Of a DNA stretch of 64,000 nucleotides, positions 55,972 to 64,000 are shown piece after piece. The stretch is from Bettongia penicillata ogilbyi (Eukaryota > Chordata > Mammalia > Diprotodontia > Potoroidae). The number at the start of each line of letters is the position of its first letter. Position 1 is the first letter of the stretch. The DNA is taken from contig JAJHZJ010000694.1 of the NCBI GenBank assembly GCA_023548195.1, positions 248,001 to 312,000 of the forward strand, given 5' to 3'. The notes beneath the pieces were generated by a model. The model searched no databases. It was given only the letters and a program-made list of their open reading frames with translations, and was not told where the DNA came from. The position numbers and the translations under genes were made by a program.

Positions 55972-57950
55972 TAATTAATTTTTAGAGAGGACTATTCACT
56001 AAGGTGTCATTATAAGAACAAGTGCCACAAAACATACTCCAGAGCCTGTGATCTGAAGGAAACCTTGAGACAAAAAGAGTCCAGGAAAAAAGTGGGTTCA
56101 ATTATAGAGTAAATACGGCAAAGAAGAAAGTCCTGGTTGCTAGAAGAGTTCTCAGGAAGTGACTGTTGTCTCAGTGTAATTTAACTGAACCTGTATATGA
56201 CAGAAAGGAATCTAAGAGAAGCATCCTCCACATTTGGTCCGATTGCTGACCTTCTATTATGCTTAACTACCATTCCAGGTTCTCATGAGGATTTGCACTG
56301 GTGAGCATGGGAAGTTCTACCTAGGACAGTTCCTGATGTCATGATTACTATGTTGGAGCATATAACCAAAGACATGGTAACTGTGAGGAGGAATAGAGAA
56401 AGTGGTGGGAGAGAAGGGTGCAAAGCTGCCTAAGACAGGGATCAGATTTACAGGAGACAATCACAATTCCTATATTATAGCTGTGCAGATACAGATCACC
56501 GGCTAGAGTTCAATCCACTTAATTGCAATTCAAGTATGAACATGGTGAATTTCTGGAACACATGCACCAGTATAGGAATTTTGTTTTGTGGACATTTTTT
56601 ATCTCTTTTTAAAAAAGTGAACAGCACCTAGGGAATAATGACTTTTACACATTTTAAGAAGATGTGGTAAAATTGAAATGTGTTCACTCTACATTTCCTA
56701 GTTTGCTGCTTTGTTCAAAGTGGAGTGTTTTCAGAGAAGTATGTTTTTCATGTATTTTTAAAGTTTAAATTTTGACTGCAGAGAAATTGCTTCTGCACAA
56801 ATATTTCATTTAAAAAGGTTTTCTGTTGACTACATGGTACATTGAAGACCTGATATTCAGGTAAACTGCTTCCAGATAGTTTAGTAAACAAATAATAGTG
56901 TAATTTCTAAAAGAAAGAAAAACAGAAAAGAAAAAAATGTTGCTCCAGGGCATTCCTTGTCTCTTCTCAGGACAGGGACCATACAGCAATATTATATCTT
57001 GGTAAAATAAGTGTCCTAGCACTCTATACTTTGTCATCTTCATCTGCAAATACAAAATAATTTCAGCTTTCTTCATAGAGCTGTGAGGAAATCACAAAAT
57101 AATATTAGTTTATACTTCTAGAATTATTTTTTCTCCCCAAATCTCACATTTGTGAAATCCAAAATGTATGGTGGATGTGGACGAGTCAAAGACTCCAGGC
57201 TGACAGTGACAAATACAAAAAACTCTTAGCAAATTAACTCCTTAGGATCTTTTTTACACGTCTATGAACTTAATGAAGAGTTTGTTTGAAATAAATTCCC
57301 CTATCTTAATTGGCCTCATTAGTGCTGAAGAGCCATAATGTGCTTGAATTTCCAAGGTATATTCTAATTTCATTAAGTCTTAAAGGAAGGGCACTGACTT
57401 AAAAGAGTGTTGTGACTCATGGGCAATCTTTTGAACTTTGGAATCAAGGACAAGGAATTTCACATAAGCTAAAAAAAAATCCTTCACTCCAAAATTATAA
57501 ACATGACATGAACTGACTAATCATTACTATAAGCCTCTGTTCAGAGTTGAGCTATAATATAGATAAATTATTTAAAAGCCCTTTGCAAATGTGAAGTTAT
57601 ACAAATTCTCAAAATAACTTCAGTGTGAATGATACCTTTGAGAAAAATATCTCAAAATTCTTAAAATGGTTTTAACATTACATGTGTCAGAATATCACAA
57701 TGAATAAGGAATCATTTCATCTACAGTATCAATGTTGATAGTCAAAGCCATGAGAAATTTCCCACACTGTTTAATGAAACAAAGATTTTTAGATCATGAA
57801 AAGATGCGCATTTTTTAAAAGCCCCAAAATGCATCGTCACCTTTTCTGTATTAGGGGGAAGAATTCTAGATTCTCAATATCACTCAAAATATTTCACCTC
57901 AGAAAAACTGTTATACTCCTTCCTCCCAATGCCTACCGTATAATTCGGAG
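55972..57950. other. Repeat-poor stretch, no gene recognised
   Basis: Almost 2 kb with no recognised repeat. 56560-57700 is AT-rich and motif-dense, with conserved-element texture (for example 'aatattagtttatacttcta'). No coding signal; the 88-codon minus frame at 57076-56810 has no domain. Confidence 0.35.
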
Positions 57951-57954
57951 AAGA

Positions 57955-58150
57955 AATAGTGGATCATAGGAACACAGGATCTGAATTTGGTAAGGACTTC
58001 AGTAGATCATTCAAACCAACTCTCCATTCTTATTGAGATAAGGAAACTTACAGTCCAAATGGGACCTTATGGGACCTGCCAGAAGACAAACAGTTACCAA
58101 GGAGCAAAAGCAGGATCTTAACCCAAGTTTTCTACCTAACATAGAAGACA
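57955..58150 (-). mobile_element. Old SINE/L3-associated fragment
   Basis: 'aacacaggatctgaatttgg', 'aggacttcagtagatcattc', 'aaaccaactctccattctta', then 'cttaacccaagttttctacc' parallels 'ctggaagggacctcagaggtcatctagtccaacccc ... gaacccaggtc'. Confidence 0.55.
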
Positions 58151-58499
58151 AAAGCCTGGAAATAGAAAAAAAAGAAGCTCCTCTGGAACAGAGGAATCAC
58201 AAGTAGACTCAGAGAAATGTTCAACCACATAGATAACCACGGGGCAAAGACAAAAAGAGCATCATCTCTGCACTTTCTATGAATGTTTGGTTAGTAAAGA
58301 CATGATATATGCTAAGGACTTTTTTTCAGGTTTCTCCAAAAGAAAGATCAATCAAACACTTATGATATTCAAGATATTAATTAGACAGCAAGGCTGAAAA
58401 CACTGAATGACCACCCCCTTCGCGACAACCTTTAACTTGTGAATTACTTAAAATGACTTATTTATAGTAAGTTCCTTTTACTGATATTTTCTGTTCTGT
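58151..58499. other. No feature recognised
   Basis: No repeat or gene recognised. Confidence 0.35.
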
Positions 58500-58905
58500 T
58501 TTTCTACAACCCACAATATCCTTCAAAGTCAGGCTCAATGTCTACCTCTTCCACAAGTCTTCCTGACCACCCAAAATTGTCAATAATCTCTTACTCTTCT
58601 GATTTTCTTTTATATATTTTATTACTTTGTTATTTATATATGTGTGTATTTTATATACATATTCATATATACATATTCCTTTTATACATTTTATTATTAC
58701 TTTTTGGAATTCATCATTGCCATCCAGGCACTACAACGCCTTAAAGACCACTTGAGTATTACTATGTACCTTGAAGCTGAGTCCTCCTATATACTGTCTT
58801 CCCATTAGAAGGAGAACTCAGTAGAGAACAGGGACCAGCTAACTTGGCAATCACCACTTAGTACGGTGGTTGGCAAGTAATAAAGTGTTAAATTGTTCAT
58901 TCATT
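58500..58905 (+). mobile_element. LINE-2 (L2) 3' end with TA-rich interior
   Basis: 'gtcaggctcaatgtctacct', 'cttccacaagtcttcctgac', a TA-rich part (58610-58690), 'attagaaggagaactcagta', 'gagaacagggaccagctaac', then 'cttagtacggtggttggcaa' and 'gtaataaagtgtta'. Confidence 0.75.
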
Positions 58906-58964
58906 TAATACCTTGATAGGTAGTTATGTCATCACATGTATATCTTTATAAATATTTTATTTCT

Positions 58965-59205
58965 GCTATTGATGTTACTTGTTTCAGTCTTGTCTGACTC
59001 ACTGTGACCCTATTTTGGAGTTTGCTTGGCGAAGATACTGCAATGGTTTTCCATCTCCTTCTCCAGCTCATCCTACAGATGAAGAAACTGAGGCGAACAG
59101 AGTTAAGTCACTTGCCCAGGATCACACAGGTAGTTGGATTTGAGCTCCTGTCTTCCTGATTCCTGGCCTTGCACTCTGTGTGCTGTACCACCTCACTGCC
59201 CGACT
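58965..59205 (-). mobile_element. MAR1-type CORE-SINE
   Basis: Reversed: 'agtcttgtctgactcactgt', 'gaccctattttggagtttgc', 'ccttctccagctcatcctac', 'agatgaagaaactgaggcga', 'gtcacttgcccaggatcaca', 'gctgtaccacctcactgccc'. Confidence 0.9.
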
Positions 59206-59399
59206 TAAAAGGCATACTTTATTAACATGTTTAATTTTATATCAGTTATTCCATTCACATATAAGCTAGAATGAATCCCTTCTTTTGGCAAGGCACAAAA
59301 TTGAAGCAAAAATTAGGCACACAGCAAATCTAACAGGAGTCTGTGTTGGAATGGCCCTCTCTCTGGCCCATGGTGAGGAAAGTTGTTTTATTATGTGTT
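59206..59399. other. No feature recognised
   Basis: Spacer; possibly the start of the following L1 fragment. Confidence 0.3.
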
Positions 59400-59775
59400 C
59401 TCTGAAATTTTACCTGGTTTTTTCATTATGTCAGGTTCAATTCTCTTTTACTCATCTTTTTATTAATGTTGTGGTAGACATGTATTTTCTTTGTCTTTTA
59501 AAAATTTGGTTCTGTATTGCTTCTTACAAATATTTCCAAGTGTTCCTGAATTCCTCATGTGCCATTTTGTACTACACTATGATATTCTATTTATATACAC
59601 ATATCAAAGGTTTTGATTAGTCATTTCAAAATCAACCATCACCCACTTTGCTTCTAGTCCTTTAGTATAACAAAAAGTGATGTTTTGAATATAGCAGTAT
59701 ATCTTGGGTCTGTTTATGTCTTGGATTTCTTTGAGGTATGATATCTAAAGGCAAAGACTGAACAAAAAGTGGCAA
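59400..59775 (-). mobile_element. LINE-1 ORF2 C-terminal fragment, minus strand
   Basis: Reversed L1: 'ttttgtactacactatgata', 'ttctatttatatacacatat', 'cccactttgcttctagtcct', 'ataacaaaaagtgatgtttt', 'gaatatagcagtatatcttg', 'gatttctttgaggtatgata'. The 111-codon plus frame across it is a by-product. Confidence 0.7.
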
Positions 59776-60364
59776 ACATTTGTGGAATTAATAAAAGAAC
59801 CCCACACATACACATTCCAGGGTAAAATAGATAGACCAGATACATGAACCAAAAAGGAGAGAGCAGAGCAAATAACTAGCTGGAGCAGGTTGCCTTAGAG
59901 TGCAGATTTAGTACGTCCTAGGACAACCTCCAAAAACATCAATGACAAAAATCTATTTATTCAAAGATCATAACACTCTGTGACCTGAAAGTTTCCTCTA
60001 AGGTTCTCAGCGAAGGATAGGTCATGCAAACATGAACCAACACCTGTTCAAAATGCAACCCCCAATGGAGATTTTAAAAGGACATCCACATCCTCTCCAG
60101 TAGGTGAGTCACATGGATGGCTCATTTGGCATTTATAATCTTTTTACTCTATGAAGTCTGAATGAAGAGTTTAGAAATGAGTTTGTGAAATCCAGATATT
60201 TAGATAGAAATAGGCAAGATCCAGCATCTAAAAAGGGAAGGGATTTCAGAAAACCTTTGAGAACAATCCTGTCATTTTAGATATGAGAAAACATGAGGTC
60301 TAGAGAAGGTCTTCTTACCCCATTCTGCTCAATGCATTGAGGCAAAGTAATGAAATAATGTCAT
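59776..60364. other. No feature recognised
   Basis: A possible reversed SINE scrap at 60240-60310 ('attttagatatgagaaaaca'). Otherwise nothing. Confidence 0.35.
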
Positions 60365-60560
60365 GAATGAAGGAATGAAAATTTATTAAATGTCCACTAC
60401 ATTGAAAGCAGTCTGTGAAATCCTGGTGATACAAATAGACTTTCTAGAGATCCCCTTTTCTCAAGAGGATCACATTCCAATATGGAGAGACAAAACATAA
60501 GAGATGGTTTAGTTGCATGATAGATGAAAACGTCCAATGGTCTTATTAGTACATCTACTA
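60365..60560 (-). mobile_element. LINE-2 (L2) 3' end, minus strand
   Basis: 'gaatgaaaatttattaaatg', 'tccactacattgaaagcagt', 'cctggtgatacaaatagact', then 'tctcaagaggatcacattcc'. Confidence 0.7.
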
Positions 60561-61219
60561 GAGAGATAACAATCCTTGGTGGCCTGGAAGGCATAGTGTC
60601 AGGACAGATGGTAAGGGCAGGTAGATTTTGGGGACCAGTGACAGGACATATGAAAGGATTGGTGGTCTCTTATCTTACTAAAATGATTGTATATGGTGAC
60701 TCCCTGCTCATTAAAGTGGCAAAAGTAGCCATGTTGACCCAGCAGTAGGGTGGGAGGTGTGGGGGAGGGGCATCTTGGTAGATCTTGGACTACCAGCATT
60801 GGGAAAGAGAGAACGGGGACTTTACATTCTCTACTTCAAGGCTAGGGATGGAGAGATTATCATCCAGCCAGGAAAGGGAATCAGAAGAGAAAACTGACAC
60901 AAAAATTTGGGTAAAAGGCTTCCTGCTACATCCAGTTTTCTCTAGGCTCTGCCAATGGTATCTGGGTTATGACTAGGTAGGGGACAGTTTGGAGCAAAGG
61001 CAATGTTCACCTAAGATAAAGGCAAAGGTAGGACAAGTTTATGTGTATTCAAAGCTCCCATGCAAAACATTTGTTTGTTCACTGTACAGAGTCACACAAA
61101 AGAAAACATTTTGACCTAGAAAATATCTACTTGAAGTGCCATCATGTGGATAAGTACAAGACATTCTTAGTGAAATGCATGAAACATAATCCCTCTTCTT
61201 TAGCAGCATGATATTCAAA
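60561..61219. other. No feature recognised
   Basis: No repeat or gene recognised. G-rich run at 60748-60770. Confidence 0.35.
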
Positions 61220-61370
61220 GATATTTGCCAAAATGTCCTACTGTGGACAAGAGGCTAAATGCCTCTCTGAACCTGTTGATGAAATGAGTATGAGAATGAA
61301 GGTTCTACCCATGTCAGAGAGTTGTTGTATAGAAAGTAATTTGAAATAAAAGATACTTTAAATGTCTTAT
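61220..61370 (+). mobile_element. MIR fragment
   Basis: 'ctaaatgcctctctgaacct', 'gttgatgaaatgagtatgag', 'tgtcagagagttgttgtata', 'gaaataaaagatactttaaa'. Confidence 0.55.
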
Positions 61371-61539
61371 TTTTAAATGTATGTTTACTGACATCCTGTT
61401 TTTACATCACCAAAATTCTGCCTCCCTATATTCCTTCCTCTTCTCCTCCCAGAAAACCATCCCTTATAAGCTTCTTAAAGAGAAAAAAATATTGTCAGTA
61501 TGTTGTGAAATTAAACAGATGTAGATGAAGAGAGTTCTT

Positions 61540-61655
61540 TACAGAATATTATACTAGACATTCACCAAAAGATACTTTACTCTGACCTGCTTAAGTTCAT
61601 ACCTAGGAAGCAGCAAAGCTGAATTTGAACTGAGATCTTCTGGCTACAGGTCCAA
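61540..61655 (-). mobile_element. MIR fragment
   Basis: 'gacctgcttaagttcatacc', 'taggaagcagcaaagctgaa', 'tttgaactgagatcttctgg', 'ctacaggtccaatgttg'. Ends at a GT repeat. Confidence 0.6.
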
Positions 61656-61694
61656 TGTTGTGTGTATGTGTGTGTGTATGTGTGTGTGTGTGTG
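61656..61694. repeat. (TG)n/(TATG) microsatellite
   Basis: Interrupted 'tgtgtgtatgtgtgtgtgta' and onward. Confidence 0.95.
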
Positions 61695-61859
61695 TTCCCA
61701 AGACTTGACAAATCATAATTACAGAAAATAGAATAAAGACATTAACAATGACTAGCTGAGCAATCCTTCCCTCCCAAATGAAACGTACCTATGAACAGAA
61801 GTTGGCAGTGCTTTAATCTAAAGGAATGAGCAATGAATGGTCTTGCGACATCCCTACAG

Positions 61860-62125
61860 GGTCAGTGGGAAAGATTTCTCTGAATCAGAAAATCACAGAT
61901 TATCAGAGCTGAGGTTCTCTTGGATCCCTCCAAGGTAATCCAACCAACCATCAGAGCAAGAATTCCCTCTGTGAAAAGACTTAACAAGTAGTCAAGAATA
62001 TTCCACTCTAAGACTCTCACTGACAGAGAATTTCCTATCTCACAATACAGATCATTCCATGTGGGGGCCATTATAGTCATTAGGAAGTATCTCTTTATAC
62101 TGACCAAAAATATACTTCCCAAAAA
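61860..62125 (-). mobile_element. LINE L3/CR1 3' fragment, minus strand
   Basis: 'gaaaatcacagattatcaga', 'ggtaatccaaccaaccatca', 'gagcaagaattccctctgtg', 'aacaagtagtcaagaatatt', 'tctcactgacagagaatttc', 'cattaggaagtatctcttta' match, in order, the reversed L3 3' part. Confidence 0.75.
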
Positions 62126-62139
62126 TTTCTATTCATTGA

Positions 62140-62529
62140 TCAATCACTCAGTCAAAGACATTTATTAAATACCTACTATGTGCCAGACACTATGTTAAGT
62201 ACTGGAAATAAAAGAAGAGCAAAAGGCAGACTCTACCTTCCAGGAACTTCTAATCTAATGAAGGAGAAAACCATCAAGTATGTACAAAAAAAGCTATATA
62301 CAGGATAAATAGGAAATGTAAGAAGGAAGGCATAGAATTAAGAGGGATTGGGAAAAGCTAGCTATAGAAGATGGAAATTTAATGGGGACTTGAGGAAGCC
62401 AATAGTGAAAGATGAGGAGGGGAAAAATTCCAAGAAAGGGAGAGAACCAGAGAAAATGCCTAGAGCTAAGACAGCATGTCTTGTTGAAGAAACAGAAAGA
62501 GGACCAGTGTCATTGGATTGAAAGTACAT
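62140..62529 (-). mobile_element. LINE-2 (L2) 3' end, minus strand
   Basis: Very clear reversed tail: 'gatcaatcactcagtcaaag', 'acatttattaaatacctact', 'atgtgccagacactatgtta', 'caggataaataggaaatgta', 'agaattaagagggattggga', 'ggacttgaggaagccaatag', 'gaccagtgtcattggattg'. Confidence 0.9.
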
Positions 62530-63340
62530 GGTATAGATACATAGAGGGTACAGAGTGCATTGAATATGAAGGGATAATATCTAAAAAATAAAATTATGGG
62601 GTGAGAGAGGAATATATTGGAAGAAGGAGAAAAGGAAAGATAGAATGGGGCAAATTATCTCACATAAAAGAGGCAAGAAAAAGGTTTCATAGTGGAGGGA
62701 AAGGGGGAGGGGGGAGAGGGAATGAGTGAACCTTACTCTCATTGGATTTGGCTTAAGAAAGGAATAGTATACACACGCGATTGGATATCTTACCCTACAA
62801 CAGGGTAAGGGGCTAAGGGGGGGGTGGTAGAAGGGAGGGCAGATTAGGGGAGGGGGTAGTCAGAAGCAAACATTTCTGAAAAGGGACAAGGTCAAAGTTG
62901 AAAATAGAATAAGTGGGTTTGGGATAGAATAGAAGGAAATATAGTCACTTTCATAACATGACTAATATAGAAGTGTTTTTCATAACTACACATGTATAAC
63001 CTATATTGAATTGCTTGCCTTCTCAATGAGGGTGGGTGATAAGGGAAGAAGGAAGAAAATTTGGAACTCAAAGTTTTAAAAACAAATGTTAAAAATTGTT
63101 TTCACACGCAACTGGGAAATAAGATATAAAGGCAATGGGATATAGAAATCTATCTTGCCCTACAAGAAAGTAAGGGGAAGGGGATAAAAGCAGGGTGATA
63201 AAAGGAAGGGCAACTGGGGGAAGGGATAATCAGAATGCATGCCATATCAGGGTGGAGGGAGGGGAGAGATGGGGAGAAAATCTGGAACTCAAAACCTTGT
63301 GGAAATTAATGTTGAAAATTATAAATAAATAAATAGATAA
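62530..63340 (+). mobile_element. HAL1/L1 3' UTR, with a doubled end
   Basis: Aligns in reverse with 1-370 ('agagggtacagagtgcattg', 'atggggcaaattatctcaca', 'ttaggggagggggtagtcag'). A first end is reached at about 63062-63125 ('ttggaactcaaagttttaaa', 'cgcaactgggaaataagata'). Then a second, internally shortened copy begins ('cttgccctacaagaaagtaa' at 63155, matching 'cttaccctacaacagggtaa' at 62789) and ends at 63283-63340 with 'ggaactcaaaaccttgtgga' and an (ATAA)n tail. No ORF is included. Confidence 0.8.
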
Positions 63341-63360
63341 GTAAATAGATAGATAAAAAC
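63320..63360. repeat. (ATAA)/(GATA) tail repeat
   Basis: 'ataaataaataaatagataa' and 'atagatagataaaaac', a simple-repeat tail grown from the retroposon end. Confidence 0.9.
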
Positions 63361-63403
63361 AAAAGTAAAAAAAGAGTGATAAGCAATATATATACACAGT
63401 GGT

Positions 63404-63531
63404 GGGGCATCTAGGTGGAGCAGTGGATACAGTGCTGGCCTTGGAGGCAGGAGGACCTGAGTTCAGCTTCAGACATTTAGCTATATGATCTTGGGTAAGT
63501 GGCTTAATCTTGATTGCCTCCAAAAAAAAAA
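63404..63531 (+). mobile_element. Short marsupial tRNA-type SINE with poly(A)
   Basis: 'ggggcatctaggtggagcag', 'tggatacagtgctggccttg', 'gaggcaggaggacctgagtt', then 'gatcttgggtaagtggctta' and 'cttgattgcctc' + A11. It includes pol III A-box-like (ggtggagcagtgg) and B-box-like (gagttcagcttc) parts. Probable target duplication: atacacagtggt (63392-63403) and atactatgtggt (63532-63543), 9 of 12. Confidence 0.85.
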
Positions 63532-63543
63532 ATACTATGTGGT

Positions 63544-63699
63544 GGAAAGGAAGGAAGGGAGAACAGCTTTGGCTGAATGATGACTAGAAATATAATCACA
63601 ACGAATGACCTAGAGTTATGTGGGGAAAAATAATTCTTATTAATGTGTGAATATTATTTGAAGCTCTATTTAAGGAGATGCCAAACAGATAACAAGACA
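63544..63699. other. No feature recognised
   Basis: Spacer. Confidence 0.3.
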
Positions 63700-63980
63700 T
63701 AATGGAAGAAAGCATCACGGTCTAAAGGAAAGGATATTGCTTTCTTAGTGTCTGGATTTGAATTGAGTTTCTGCCTTTTCATACCTGGGGTAACTCAACT
63801 GACTGACCCTGCGCCCAGTGACCTCATATCTCTATGCCTTGATTTCCCCATCCAATAAAATAGGGATAGTAATATTAATCCCACCAAATCTCACCAGCTT
63901 GGCTGATAGAATGGCTTCATATTATATGAAAGCAATTAGTATCCACAAAGCATCATATAAATACTGTTACTATTAAACTA
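63700..63980 (+). mobile_element. MIR/CORE-SINE, near full length
   Basis: 'gtgtctggatttgaattgag', 'cagtgacctcatatctctat', 'gccttgatttccccatccaa', 'taaaatagggatagtaatat', then 'agtatccacaaagcatcata' and 'taaatactgttactatt'. Confidence 0.75.
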
Positions 63981-64000
63981 GTTATGAAAATGACAAAAAC

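Noticed and set aside
59285..59620. 111-codon plus-strand hydrophobic frame, considered as a membrane protein
   Set aside because: It is largely antisense to a minus-strand L1 ORF2 fragment; its hydrophobic look comes from T-rich codons.

Overview
This window looks like intergenic or intronic DNA from a marsupial nuclear genome. It is AT-rich and CpG-poor, and no protein-coding gene could be supported. No reading frame exceeds 145 codons, and the longer ones fall in decayed LINEs, in microsatellites or in unassigned sequence. I found no rRNA, tRNA or CRISPR array. The marsupial assignment rests on the repeats: tRNA-headed CORE-SINEs of the MAR1 type with the tail giving 'gagtcggacacgactgaa', SINEs with an RTE-type tail, tRNA-type SINEs ending in 'caattgcctc'+poly(A), marsupial-type L1/HAL1 3' ends, and many L2, MIR and L3/CR1 copies. 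Family names come from recalled consensus sequences, not from a search. Genus and species cannot be resolved.

Layout. 1-2050: a minus-strand half-L1 (HAL1-like) element, with ORF1 followed directly by a 3' UTR. 2.4-15.5 kb: a dense patchwork of L2 on both strands (including reverse-transcriptase codons at 2.64-3.72 kb and a tail-to-tail pair at 5.0-6.1 kb), MIR/CORE-SINEs, two copies of a dispersed repeat I cannot name, and a plus-strand L3/CR1 at 13.0-14.4 kb carrying an AT-rich fold-back insert. 15.9-16.6 kb: a long (CT)n-type tract and a (CA)n tract. 17.3-23.5 kb: mostly repeat-poor, with a promoter-like cluster near 20.9 kb. 23.5-33 kb: scattered SINEs, L2, and a palindromic hAT-like miniature element at 31.0 kb. 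33.7-43.4 kb: L1, L3, L2 and SINE remnants, including a SINE with a clear 12-bp target duplication at 42.2 kb. 43.5-44.2 kb: the 3' end of an L1. 44.2-49.9 kb: the largest repeat-poor block. 51-53.5 kb: unassigned sequence. 53.5-64 kb: MAR1-type SINEs, L2, L1 and L3 fragments, and a doubled HAL1/L1 3' UTR at 62.5-63.3 kb.

No genes act together here. What the window records is a history of retroposition: L2, MIR and L3 are the oldest and most decayed; MAR1, tRNA-type and RTE-tailed SINEs are younger, and several keep recognisable target-site duplications. The repeat-poor blocks are the best places to look for conserved regulatory sequence.
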